64,000 bases of DNA from the NCBI GenBank assembly GCA_050952845.1, contig JBMNLP010000001.1:372001-436000 (forward strand). The letters are read 5' to 3'. Under the pieces are notes generated by a model, which did not search any database, was not told the DNA's origin, and saw nothing but the letters and a program-made list of their open reading frames with translations. Source of the stretch: JAGVSV01 sp050952845 (GTDB lineage Bacteria > Bacillota > Clostridia > Christensenellales > Aristaeellaceae). Within the stretch, counting starts at the first letter, position 1, and each line of letters starts with the position of its first letter. The translations under genes were made by a program, and so were the position numbers. Shown here in pieces: positions 1 to 8,272 of the stretch.

Positions 1-692
1 GGCGCATGGTGGACACGGCGAAAAAGCTCAACCGCTGCTTTGCCATCGACTTTAACCACCGCTTCACGCCGGCGGCGCGCGCCGCCAAAGCCTGGCAGGA
101 CGAAGGGCTGATCGGCGAGCTATTGTTTTGTAACATGGCGCTGTGGATCGGCAAGCCGCAGGATTTTGAGTCGCCCTACTATCATCTGAAGGCGCTCAAC
201 CCCCACAGCATGGAGATCATCCGCTACTTCATGGGCGACATCGAAGCCGTGCAGTGCTTCGCGATGAAATCCTCCGGGCGCACGATCTGGTCCACCGCCA
301 GCATCAACATGAAGTTCAAGAACGGCGCTGTCGGCCACCTGACCAGCAGCTACGACATCGCGCGCGGCCATCCCATGGAGCGCTGCGAGGTGGCGGGCCT
401 GAAAGGCCGCCTGGTGTTTGAGGACATGTGGCGCGAAGCGACGCTGTACCCGGCCGGCAACCCCGAAAAGCGCGTGTATACCAACCCGGTGTTCGGCGGC
501 TATGCCGGCTTTGACGACACCTTCCGCGACCGCCTGCGCAGCTTCGTGCGCGAGGTGGCGGCGGGCACCCGCCCCGAGGATATCGACGGCAGCGGCTTGC
601 AGGGCCTGAAGGCCCAGATGGCCATTCACGCCGCCATCGAATCGCTGGATACGGGGCGGGTCGTTTACCTGGATGAGCTTTTCCCTGACTGA
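1..692 (+). CDS. Gfo/Idh/MocA family oxidoreductase, C-terminal part (cut by left edge)
   Basis: This is the C-terminal two thirds of an NAD(P)-dependent sugar or inositol dehydrogenase-like protein. The frame is open to base 3 and the first visible Met (base 6) sits in the middle of the fold, at the strand that reads CFAIDFNHRFTPAAR in this family, so roughly the first 100 residues, including the glycine-rich nucleotide loop, lie outside the window. The visible part holds the beta-sheet C-terminal domain, with HSMEIIRYFMGD and SINMKFKNGAVGHL typical of the substrate/oligomer sheet. Its last 20 bases overlap the start of the AraC gene, so the two are probably translationally coupled. Substrate cannot be told; the neighbouring sulfatase suggests a modified sugar. 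Confidence 0.88.
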   Translation, partial: RMVDTAKKLNRCFAIDFNHRFTPAARAAKAWQDEGLIGELLFCNMALWIGKPQDFESPYYHLKALNPHSMEIIRYFMGDIEAVQCFAMKSSGRTIWSTASINMKFKNGAVGHLTSSYDIARGHPMERCEVAGLKGRLVFEDMWREATLYPAGNPEKRVYTNPVFGGYAGFDDTFRDRLRSFVREVAAGTRPEDIDGSGLQGLKAQMAIHAAIESLDTGRVVYLDELFPD

Positions 693-1569
693 TAGCGCCC
701 CATCCGCGGCGCAGGACAGGCTGCTGAGCATCCGCACTTACACGGCGCCGGATGAACCGCAGATCGCGGTCATGCACCTGCGCCACGGCGCAACCAACCT
801 GCACGCGCACGACTGCTACGAAATCGTGCTCGTGCAGGAGGGGTCGTGCCTGCACGAAACGGGCGGCCGCACGGTGCTGCTGATGGCGGGCGACCTGTTC
901 ATCATCCGCCCCGGCGACATGCACCGTTACATCAGCAACCACGACATCGCCCTGTTCAACTGTCTGTTCACGCTGTCGGCGCTGGGCGAAGCCGGCCAGG
1001 AGCTGCGGCGGACAGCGGGCGGCGCCCGCCTGTTCGCATCGCAGAGCGACTACTTAGACCGCGTGCACCTGAGCCTGCCCGGCCGCATGGCGATGACCAG
1101 GCGCCTGGAAGGCATGATGGCTGTCATAAAGGAGCGCGCCGAAGGCTGGCAGGTGCAGCTGCGCGCCGAGCTGACGCTGTTGGCGGTGCAGTGCGCGCGC
1201 CTGTTTGCGGAATTGACGCAGGCGGACGGCGACAAGCGGTTGTATTTAGGCTATGTGTCTAAAGCCCTGCAGTACATCGACGCGCACCACGCCGACGATC
1301 TGTCCATCAGCGAAATCGCCAGGCAGGCGGGCGTGTCCCCCGACTACTTCACGCGGCAGTTCCGCCAGGTGACGGGCATCACGCCCATCGAATACCTGTG
1401 CCGCTACCGGCTGGCCAGGGCCATGGCGCTGCTGCGCCGGGGCGAGGCCGTGCAGGCGGCAGCCGGCGCGGCGGGGTTTCGCAGCCTGAGCCATTTTTCA
1501 AGGGAGTTCAAGCGGCATATCGGCACCACGCCATCCGGCTACCGCAAGGAACATATGCTTACACATTAA
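673..1569 (+). CDS. AraC family transcriptional regulator with N-terminal cupin
   Basis: The 298-residue protein has an AraC-type sugar-sensing cupin in the first ~120 residues (HAHDCYEIVLVQEGS, then GDLFIIRPGDMHRY) and the paired helix-turn-helix domain at the C-terminus (ISEIARQAGVSPDYFTRQF and AGFRSLSHFSREFKRHIG). It lies inside an operon with two Gfo/Idh oxidoreductases and a sulfatase, overlapping the first by 20 bases, so it very probably senses the sugar these enzymes handle and controls the operon. The start at 673 gives a full-length family member. The effector and the operator sites are not visible because the operon promoter lies outside the window. Confidence 0.93.
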   Translation: MSFSLTDSAPSAAQDRLLSIRTYTAPDEPQIAVMHLRHGATNLHAHDCYEIVLVQEGSCLHETGGRTVLLMAGDLFIIRPGDMHRYISNHDIALFNCLFTLSALGEAGQELRRTAGGARLFASQSDYLDRVHLSLPGRMAMTRRLEGMMAVIKERAEGWQVQLRAELTLLAVQCARLFAELTQADGDKRLYLGYVSKALQYIDAHHADDLSISEIARQAGVSPDYFTRQFRQVTGITPIEYLCRYRLARAMALLRRGEAVQAAAGAAGFRSLSHFSREFKRHIGTTPSGYRKEHMLTH

Positions 1570-1584
1570 AGCTTACACATTAAA
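1557..1584 (+). repeat. 14-bp tandem duplication over the araC stop codon
   Basis: GCTTACACATTAAA occurs twice in perfect tandem (1557-1570 and 1571-1584). The first copy contains the TAA stop of the AraC gene and the second runs straight into the GGAGG of the next gene, so the duplication sets the distance between the two cistrons. Confidence 0.95.
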
Positions 1585-1596
1585 GGAGGAAACAAC

Positions 1597-2703
1597 ATGG
1601 CACTGAAATGCGCAGTCGTCGGCATGGGCGGCATCGGCAATACCCATGCAGGCATCTACAAGGACAACCCGCTGTCCGAGCTGGTCGCGGTATGCGACAT
1701 CGTGAAGGAAAAGGCGGACGCCGCGGCGGAAAAGCTCGGCGTCAAGGCATTCTACTCGCTCAAGGACATGCTGGCAGCCATGCCGGAAATCGATGTGGTT
1801 TCCGTGACCACATCGGGTTATGACAACGGCTCCATGCACTTTGAGCCCGCGATGGAAGCGCTGCAGGCGGGTAAAAACGTGCTGGTGGAGAAGCCCATCT
1901 GCGCGGACGTTCGCGACGCCAGGGAGCTGGTGGCCTACGCCGCCCGCAACAAGCTGCGCCTGGGCTGCAACCTGAACCACTATTTCACCGAGCCGGCCGA
2001 CCGCGCCATGGAGATGATCCAGCAGGACAAAATCGGCGAGCTGGTATATTGCATCCATAAGGTGGGCTTCAACGGCTCGGAGACCAAGTACACCGGCCCC
2101 GGCAGCCCGCGCTGGCAGACGCCCTATTCCCATGTGAAGGCGTTCTGCGCCCATCCCTTCAGCGTGATGCGCTATTTCTGCGGCGACATTGTGGCTGTGC
2201 AGGCGTTCCTGTCCAAGCCCGGCGTGCGCGCCACCAAGCGCGACCCGATGCTGTCCATCAACTCCATCCACGTGAAGTTTGCCGACGGCGGCGTGGGCTA
2301 CCTGATCAGCCAGCGCGGCGATGCCATGTTTGGATTAGGCGGCTGGTGGAGCTATGAGCACGCCGGCACCAAGGGCACCTTCTGCATCGAAAACTGCGTG
2401 GAGAAGCTGCATTTCTGGGACATCGACAAGATGACGGGCCCGGCGTCGATGGCATCCCCCGCGCCCGAAACCATCAACACCGGCGTTTCCGACTTTGGCG
2501 CCACCTTCCCCACCCGCCTGAATGCGTTCTTGGAGGACGTCACCAACAACGTGCCCCATGAGCACATCCGCGCCTCGGGGCGTGACGCCCTGGCCACGCT
2601 GGAGTATACGTTCGCAGCCATCGACTCCTACGAGAATGGCGGTGCGCTGGTGGTGCCCTACAGGCTGCCGCCGCTGCATGGAGATATCTCCAGGGTATTC
2701 TGA
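1597..2703 (+). CDS. Gfo/Idh/MocA family oxidoreductase
   Basis: This 368-residue protein is a complete Gfo/Idh/MocA dehydrogenase. The Rossmann loop is GMGGIGNTHAG near residue 9, and the family lysine is in VLVEKPI near residue 97. The C-terminal sheet domain follows from about residue 130 (LNHYFTEPADRAMEMI). The start has an ideal AAAGGAGG eight bases upstream. Its TGA overlaps the ATG of the sulfatase by one base, so the two are translated together. Residues FCAHPFSVMRYFCGD align with the equivalent segment of the partial first gene, so the two oxidoreductases of this operon are probably paralogues acting in sequence or as a redox pair on the same sugar. The substrate is unknown. Confidence 0.93.
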   Translation: MALKCAVVGMGGIGNTHAGIYKDNPLSELVAVCDIVKEKADAAAEKLGVKAFYSLKDMLAAMPEIDVVSVTTSGYDNGSMHFEPAMEALQAGKNVLVEKPICADVRDARELVAYAARNKLRLGCNLNHYFTEPADRAMEMIQQDKIGELVYCIHKVGFNGSETKYTGPGSPRWQTPYSHVKAFCAHPFSVMRYFCGDIVAVQAFLSKPGVRATKRDPMLSINSIHVKFADGGVGYLISQRGDAMFGLGGWWSYEHAGTKGTFCIENCVEKLHFWDIDKMTGPASMASPAPETINTGVSDFGATFPTRLNAFLEDVTNNVPHEHIRASGRDALATLEYTFAAIDSYENGGALVVPYRLPPLHGDISRVF

Positions 2704-4085
2704 TGGACCGGGGCGCAGACAAGCGGCCCAATATCCTGCTGCTGCTGGCCGACCAGTTCCGGTGGGACTGCCTGGGCTTCCTGAAGGAGCGCGGCGTTAA
2801 AACCCCCCACCTGGACAGGCTGGCCGGCCGCAGCGCGGTATTTACCAGGGCTTATACCCCCATGCCGGTGTGCGCACCGGCGCGCCAGGCGCTGATTACG
2901 GGCAGGCACCCGGACCATATCGGCGCCTTCTGGAATTACGACTTTTTCCACACGCCCACGGCCCAGCGCAGGGACGCCTGGACAACCAGGCTGCCGGCAC
3001 TGGGGTACCGCACGGGCTATATCGGCAAATGGCACTGCTCGCCCGTGCACGGACCGGAGGACTTTGGCTACCAGGATGTCATCCGGAGCGCCGATTATAA
3101 GGCGCAGCTGAAGCAGAAATACCCGGACGCAGCGCCAGGCGGTTGGTTTGGCGGCGACAGCACGGTTCCGCTGGAGGAAACCGTTACCCATTATATGGCG
3201 CGCGAGGCGGCGAACCGGTTAACGGGCTACGCTGCGGAAGGGCGTCCCTGGCACATCTGGGCGGACTTTGACGTGCCGCACCTGCCCTGCCAGCCGTCCG
3301 CGCCGTTTTCGGCGATGTACGCTGCTGATGCCATCCCGCCCTGGCCCGGTTTTGGCGATCGGTTCGACAACAAGCCCTACATCCACGCCCAGCAAAGCGT
3401 GAACTGGCGCCTGGAGGATCTGCGCTGGGATGATTTCGCCCCCATGGTCAGCCGCTACTACGCCATGATATCGCAGTTGGACGACGCGCTGGGCATCATC
3501 CTGACGGCGCTGGAGGAGAGCGGGCAGTATGACAACACGCTGATCTTCTTCACGGCGGACCATGGCGACATGTGCGGCAGCCACCAGATGCTGGACAAGC
3601 ACTACGTGCTGTATGACGACGTCGTGCGCGTGCCGCTGATGGCGCACATGCCGGGCGGCGCGCCGTTTGTCAGCGACGCCCTGGTATCGGCTGAACTGGA
3701 CATTGCGGCCACGGTGGGCGCCGCGCTGGGGCTTGACCCCGGCGACACGCCCCATGGAAGCCCGCTGCCCATCAGCCCGGAAGATCATCAAAACCCAAGG
3801 GCATACATCACCTCATCGTGCAATGGGCAGCAGTTCGGGCTGTACTGCGCGCGGATGATCACCGACGGCGTATACAAATACGTCTGGAATATGACGGATA
3901 CGGACGAGCTGTATTGCTTAGCGGACGACCCGGGCGAGCACAACAACCTGATCCACGCGCCCGAACAGGCGGACACGCTGCAGCGCCTTCGGCGCCACCT
4001 GCACGAGGCGCTCAAAGCCCACGGCGACCCCTTTATATTGAAAGGCTGGCTGGACGCCCAGCTGCTGGAGGGCAGAAAGCTGTAG
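2703..4085 (+). CDS. Cys-type sulfatase (alkaline phosphatase superfamily)
   Basis: The 460-residue enzyme carries the sulfatase signature C-A-P-A-R (Cys57), whose cysteine is converted to formylglycine in active members; an anaerobe would need a radical-SAM maturase, and none is encoded in the window. Metal-site and active-site segments are visible: LLLLADQFRWD near residue 13, GKWHC near 110 and FTADHGDMCGSH near 280. There is no signal peptide, so it acts in the cytoplasm on imported sulfated saccharides. It is the last gene of the operon and its ATG overlaps the previous stop. Choline-sulfatase-like or other monosaccharide sulfatase activity is possible; a phosphonate monoester hydrolase is a less likely alternative. 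Confidence 0.9.
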   Translation: MDRGADKRPNILLLLADQFRWDCLGFLKERGVKTPHLDRLAGRSAVFTRAYTPMPVCAPARQALITGRHPDHIGAFWNYDFFHTPTAQRRDAWTTRLPALGYRTGYIGKWHCSPVHGPEDFGYQDVIRSADYKAQLKQKYPDAAPGGWFGGDSTVPLEETVTHYMAREAANRLTGYAAEGRPWHIWADFDVPHLPCQPSAPFSAMYAADAIPPWPGFGDRFDNKPYIHAQQSVNWRLEDLRWDDFAPMVSRYYAMISQLDDALGIILTALEESGQYDNTLIFFTADHGDMCGSHQMLDKHYVLYDDVVRVPLMAHMPGGAPFVSDALVSAELDIAATVGAALGLDPGDTPHGSPLPISPEDHQNPRAYITSSCNGQQFGLYCARMITDGVYKYVWNMTDTDELYCLADDPGEHNNLIHAPEQADTLQRLRRHLHEALKAHGDPFILKGWLDAQLLEGRKL

Positions 4086-4100
4086 CCCTGCGCACGCTCA

Positions 4101-4117
4101 AGGGGGATAGCCCCCCT
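4101..4117 (+). terminator. short GC hairpin after the sulfatase operon
   Basis: AGGGGG and CCCCCT can pair around a five-base loop 15 bases after the sulfatase stop. There is no T-run behind it, so it is only a weak terminator candidate. Confidence 0.3.
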
Positions 4118-4249
4118 GGGCGGGCGGGGGGAAGGGACCACAGCTCCGGAAGAGAAGTCGGGTACAAAATGCTGTTTTTGCTGTCTTCATACTCAGGAAA
4201 TGTCGTCACATCAAGTTTTCAGAGTTTAGCTTTTGTTTAACATCAGCGG

Positions 4250-4580
4250 TTTTAGAGTAAATTACACAATCGTGGCGCACAAAGCAGCGCTACGCCAAGT
4301 GAACAGCGACACAACCATCAAAAATCCTCGCCCCATCAGTGCATTGACTCATTCGTTCAGTATAATACCAACTCCAAACATTAACGCATCGTCGTGCCGG
4401 GTCTTTTGCCTTGCAGCTTTGTCGGCTGCTCGGTCAGCGTAGCGCTGCTACGCTTCCCTCGTCTGCTCCTCGCTGCAAGCCAAAATCCCTCAGCTCTTTG
4501 GATGCATTAATGTTTTACATTGGTATAAGACAAGTCTAAGTCTGCAACTGTGCTACGATAAAAGTAAATTTGCTCTAAAA
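4250..4580. repeat. inverted-repeat element holding a nested 160-bp element
   Basis: TTTTAGAG at 4250-4257 is mirrored by CTCTAAAA at 4573-4580, and the similarity extends inward imperfectly for about 30 bases (TTTTAGAGTAAATT on the left; TTTTAGAGCAAATTTAC on the right read in reverse). Without the inserted 160-bp element and one TAA copy the unit would be about 168 bp. The same ends occur in short repeats at 8739 and 58971. It lies between convergent genes and encodes nothing recognisable. Confidence 0.6.
4366..4525 (+). mobile_element. 160-bp palindromic MITE-like element, copy 1
   Basis: It starts TACCAAC and ends TTGGTA, and is flanked by TAA on both sides (4363-4365 and 4526-4528). The two halves are an imperfect inverted repeat over almost the whole length: CATTAACGCATC pairs with GATGCATTAATG, TTTTGCCTTGCAGC with GCTGCAAGCCAAAA, and the centre is AGCGTAGC/GCTGCTACGCT. 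There is no ORF of note. Copies 2 and 3 (20601-20760 and 62746-62905) have the same length. It sits inside an older inverted-repeat element. Confidence 0.88.
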
Positions 4581-4669
4581 AGGTTGCCGGGTGCCATTCC
4601 GGGCGCGCCGGCAACCGACGATGAAATGTGAAAGCATCAGGCTGCCACAACCGATGGCAGCAGGAATTT

Positions 4670-6544
4670 TTACTCGATCGGAATGAAGTCAGGCATTTTG
4701 CCGGTGGCTACAAAGTAGCCGGAGATGTAGCCGTTGCCCACGGCATCGGCATCGGCGTTGGAACCCAGGCGGTTGGTGCCGTGCACGCCACCGGTCACTT
4801 CGCCGGCTGCATACAGCCCGGGGATGATGTTGCCGTAGATGTCCTTGACCTCCAGCTGCCTGGTGACCACCAGGCCGCCCATTGTGTGGTGCACGGAGGG
4901 GAACTGCGGCAGTGCGTAGAAGGGGCCTTCGCCAATTTTGACCATGGTGGCGGCCATGTTCTTGCCAAAGTCCTCATCCACCTGCGTGTCGATAAACTTG
5001 TTGTGCCGTTCAATGCTGTTCTTCAGGTTCTCAGCCGTCACCTGCGGGTTTTGGCCTTTAACGGTGTATGCATTCATCTTGTCGGCTAATTCTTCCAGCG
5101 TGTCGCCCTTGAGGATACGGCCCAGCGCCACGCCCTCATCCACTTCCTCCTGGCGGGCATAGCCGGCTACGACTTCCATGGTAAACAGGGAATAGGTGGA
5201 GGGGAAGCCCGTGGCTACAGCAGCGTTGGCGCATACGTCGCGGCGGTCACCCTCGTTGACATAGCGGTTGCCCTGGTAATCCACATAGAACACGCCATAG
5301 CTGGGGCCGGTGAACGGCCACACCGCGAAGCGGTCGAGAATGCCGTTGGTGGGGTCAGCCCAGGGATAGCGCTGGATGTTGCTCATCTGCATGGTGTTGG
5401 CGCCGATAGCCTGCGCCAGGTAGATGCCCTCACCGGTGGATACAGCGGGGTTGTTGGTGGTGGGGATGGCGGTGTCGAGATAGGGAACCTGCGTTTCACG
5501 CATGGGAATATTGGCGCCAAAACCACCAGTGCACAGGATAACGCCTTTTTCGGCTTTCATGGTTTTGTCGCCTTCCGGGGTGCTGACGCGGATGCCCACG
5601 ACGCGGTTTGCTTCATCACGTGTGCGGTAGATTTCTACCATTTTATGTTCTAGCGCGATGACGGTATCGGTCTTTTCCTGCAGCATTTTCAACTGCACTT
5701 CGGTGATGTCCGAGCCTACCTGATTTTTGGTCACATACATGCGGTAACCGGTCATTCCGCCGGGACGGGCCAGCGTGTCACGCACCTCCAGGCCGTTGTC
5801 CAACAGCAGATCCAGGTAGAACGCGGAAGCGTACACCATGTTTTCCACCAGGTCACGGTTTGACATCTGGTCGCCGCCCTTCATGGTGTCTTCAATGTGG
5901 CATTCGGCGGTGTCAGGCTCTAAGTTATACTTGGCCTGCAAGTCCGCGGCGATCTTGGACGTGTAGGCAGAATACTGGCCGCCATTGATGGCGCTGTTGC
6001 CGCCGGTGCGGGACAGCTTTTCCACCAAGACGGTGTTTGCCCCGTTGGTGGAGGCAGCATACGCAGCCGCCATGCCGGCATAGCCGCCGCCAACGACGAT
6101 GATGTCATAGGTTTCGTCCCAGGCGGCAGGCACCTCGAACGAACCCATGACCGGCAGATATTCACCGGCAGTTTCTTTCTTTTCGAGTTCTTTCTGGAAG
6201 GGGGTCAGGTCGACGCCTGCTTTGGTGAGCGCATCGGTGACGGCTGCAATCACGCCTTCGGAGCTGCGCGTCGCGCCAGCAATAGCGTCCACCTTGAGGC
6301 TCTGCGCTTCCACAATGGCCTGCGGGATTTTCTCCAGCGCCGGGAAGCCGGGGGCGGTTTCGTTGTGGCTAAGCACCTCCACCTTGGTGATGCCCTTTTC
6401 GTCCAGCGTGACGGCTACCTTGATGCCGTCAAACATGCCTTTGGCCTCACCTTCATAGGTGCCGGGTGTTAGCGTCAGTGCCACTGTCAGTGGCATCAGC
6501 AGAGACAGTACGATCAGTAGGGAGAGAAGTCGTCTGTTCATCAT
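4670..6544 (-). CDS. secreted flavocytochrome-like reductase: FMN-binding domain fused to fumarate-reductase-type flavoprotein
   Basis: The 624-residue protein has a signal peptide (hydrophobic to about residue 25), then an FMN-binding domain with the flavinylation motif DAIAGAT (residues 86-92, Thr92 the likely FMN attachment site for an ApbE transferase), then a fumarate/urocanate-reductase flavoprotein domain from about 145 (GGGYAGMAAAYAAS for FAD). SVHHTMGGL and GVHGTNRLGSN near the C-terminus match the substrate-binding and proton-donor segments of fumarate reductases. Such exported flavoproteins reduce fumarate-like acceptors in anaerobic respiration. AGGAGG lies six bases before the first ATG. 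It is monocistronic with its own promoter at 6599-6627. The electron acceptor is not predictable, and no ApbE is in the window. Confidence 0.9.
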   Translation of the reverse strand: MMNRRLLSLLIVLSLLMPLTVALTLTPGTYEGEAKGMFDGIKVAVTLDEKGITKVEVLSHNETAPGFPALEKIPQAIVEAQSLKVDAIAGATRSSEGVIAAVTDALTKAGVDLTPFQKELEKKETAGEYLPVMGSFEVPAAWDETYDIIVVGGGYAGMAAAYAASTNGANTVLVEKLSRTGGNSAINGGQYSAYTSKIAADLQAKYNLEPDTAECHIEDTMKGGDQMSNRDLVENMVYASAFYLDLLLDNGLEVRDTLARPGGMTGYRMYVTKNQVGSDITEVQLKMLQEKTDTVIALEHKMVEIYRTRDEANRVVGIRVSTPEGDKTMKAEKGVILCTGGFGANIPMRETQVPYLDTAIPTTNNPAVSTGEGIYLAQAIGANTMQMSNIQRYPWADPTNGILDRFAVWPFTGPSYGVFYVDYQGNRYVNEGDRRDVCANAAVATGFPSTYSLFTMEVVAGYARQEEVDEGVALGRILKGDTLEELADKMNAYTVKGQNPQVTAENLKNSIERHNKFIDTQVDEDFGKNMAATMVKIGEGPFYALPQFPSVHHTMGGLVVTRQLEVKDIYGNIIPGLYAAGEVTGGVHGTNRLGSNADADAVGNGYISGYFVATGKMPDFIPIE

Positions 6545-6598
6545 GTTGCACCTCCTGTTTATTCAGTTGAGTCGTGAGCGCCTGTGCACACTATATAC

Positions 6599-6627
6599 AG
6601 AATACTCCTACCGTTTCGGCTTGTCAA
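6599..6627 (-). promoter_or_regulatory. sigma-A-type promoter for the secreted flavoprotein
   Basis: On the minus strand TTGACA (6627-6622) is followed after exactly 17 bases by TATTCT (6604-6599), about 55 bases upstream of the flavoprotein start. Confidence 0.65.
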
Positions 6628-6808
6628 GCGTATCTGGAATTTTTTTCACGGCTTACGCATGGATATTGACCTGTTTTTGCATTGGAGGCGCGCAATAAAT
6701 ATGAATCTACATCCTTACCTTGCATTTTTCAACAATTTCACTTCGCACTTTTCAAGCGTTCAGATGTGTACTTTTCTTCATTGGAGCTTACTTGTCATTA
6801 CAACAAAC

Positions 6809-7867
6809 TTAAACCTCAGGCGTTTTGCAGGAAACGCGGCGGCCTGTTTCGGCGCTCTCGATGGCGGCATACGTCATCGCGATGCTCTTGATGTTGTCGC
6901 TGCAGTCGGTCATGCAGCGCTTGCCCTGCTCCAGCGCTTCGAACATGCTCTCAATGCAGCCGGAGTGCCAGGTCAAGCCTTCCAGGGTTTGGGACGGCAG
7001 CACAGTATGGTAGTTGATGTTGCCATTATAGACGCTGAAATTGCGTTCATCCTGGATGTCCTTAGCTTTATAGATGCAAGCCCGAATGACATTGTGCTCA
7101 TCCCAGTAGGCGACGCCTTTTTCGCCCTCCGCGCGCCATCGGCCTTCCCATGTGGTCATCATCACGCGGGAGGACCAGTAACCAATGTAGACATACCGGA
7201 TGTCGTTGGTCATTTGAAATATTGCAACAGCGGCGGGCTTGCCTTTGAAGTAAGAGCCGGGGATTGTAAAGTCCTCGCAGTATACGGAGAGGGGATCGAC
7301 ATTGAACATGTAGCGCATCATGTCGAACTGATGGATTGACATGTCCGTCAATAGCGCATGCTCTAATACCTCGTCGCGGAAGGTGCCCTTGCCGGGGTTC
7401 ATGTAGAACTCATTGATCACCATGCCCACCTTTCCAATCGTGCCGGATTCGATCAGAGACTTGAAGGCAACCGTGGGCTTCAGAAAACGGCGGTTCTGCA
7501 TGACAAACAGCTCACGGTTGCACCTGCGGGCAGTGCGGATCATTTCCAGCGCGTTCTCCAGATTGTCCGCCAACGGCTTTTCGCTGAACACGTGGCAGCC
7601 GTGCTTGAGCGCCTCGATGGTGACCTCCTTATGCGCGGCAGGCGGCGTGATGTTGAAGATCAGGTTGGCGTCGGTCTTTTCCAGCGCCTCGGTCTGTGTG
7701 GTGAAAACCGGGCAGGTGAGGGCGTAGCGGTCGCGGAAGTTCTCCGCACGCGCTTGTACGGGATCTGCCAGCGCAACGAATTCTATGTCAGAGCGGGTGG
7801 GAGGGTACGCCATCCATGCGGGCGCCATGTTGCCGCAGCCGACAACGATGATGCGATACTTCTTCAT
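6809..7867 (-). CDS. Gfo/Idh/MocA family oxidoreductase
   Basis: This 352-residue protein has a standard Rossmann N-terminus (IIVVGCGNMAPAWM, residues 5-18), the EKP lysine motif in HVFSEKPLADN near residue 95, and the family's C-terminal sheet domain. A purine-rich ribosome site (AAAGGAAG) precedes the ATG. It stands alone on the minus strand, not joined to the two related genes at the left edge, and is only moderately similar to them. The region upstream of its start contains a degraded copy of the upstream end of the insertion sequence at 18-20 kb, so its present promoter may be of mobile-element origin. Substrate unknown; polyol or sugar dehydrogenase activity is the family expectation. 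Confidence 0.92.
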   Translation of the reverse strand: MKKYRIIVVGCGNMAPAWMAYPPTRSDIEFVALADPVQARAENFRDRYALTCPVFTTQTEALEKTDANLIFNITPPAAHKEVTIEALKHGCHVFSEKPLADNLENALEMIRTARRCNRELFVMQNRRFLKPTVAFKSLIESGTIGKVGMVINEFYMNPGKGTFRDEVLEHALLTDMSIHQFDMMRYMFNVDPLSVYCEDFTIPGSYFKGKPAAVAIFQMTNDIRYVYIGYWSSRVMMTTWEGRWRAEGEKGVAYWDEHNVIRACIYKAKDIQDERNFSVYNGNINYHTVLPSQTLEGLTWHSGCIESMFEALEQGKRCMTDCSDNIKSIAMTYAAIESAETGRRVSCKTPEV

Positions 7868-7914
7868 GGGATCAGTCTTCCTTTCTTTTCATTCATGGGG
7901 TTGTTCTTGCATCC

Positions 7915-7960
7915 ATTGTATCACAAATCCGACTCAAAGGTTTGCACTGCAATGTGTTGT
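7915..7960 (-). repeat. relic of the upstream end of the IS5/IS1182-like element
   Basis: These 46 bases align without gaps to 19929-19974, the leader of the intact insertion sequence. I count 35 identical positions and 11 differences, all of them transitions. No transposase sequence adjoins it; the Gfo/Idh gene begins 48 bases further along in the direction the transposase would have taken. Confidence 0.7.
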
Positions 7961-8067
7961 CCAGGGCGATCGCTTACGGATCGCCCGGGTGCGTAAAATT
8001 ATACCGTAGTTGACATGCATCCTTGTTCTTGTGTATAATTTTTACACAAGGACAAGGAGCGTTGTGC

Positions 8068-8272
8068 ATGACGACGAGGGACATCATCAAGCTGCCTCAC
8101 CTCTGACGGCTGGGAGCTGAAAGCTACACGGGGAAGCCACATGCAGTTCGTGCACCCGACGAAACCCGGCAAGGTCACCTTGCCCAACCACAAGGGCGAT
8201 GTTCCGCCCGGTACCTTGAACAGCATCATGAAACAGGCAGGGCTTAAGCAGCCTGGAAAGGAGCAGGGATGA
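8068..8272 (+). pseudogene. hicA: HicA-like mRNA interferase toxin, frameshifted
   Basis: Read from the ATG at 8068 (GGAGC upstream) the frame stops after 12 codons. Removing one C from the CC at 8095-8096 restores a continuous 67-residue HicA: MTTRDIIKLLTSDGWE, then the signature GSHMQFVHP with the catalytic His, then KVTLPNHKGD and LNSIMKQAGL. The restored frame ends in TGA overlapping the ATG of hicB, the usual hicAB arrangement. HicA toxins cleave mRNA; with this extra base the toxin cannot be made, leaving the antitoxin alone. A sequencing error would give the same picture, but the cluster is otherwise intact. Confidence 0.88.
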
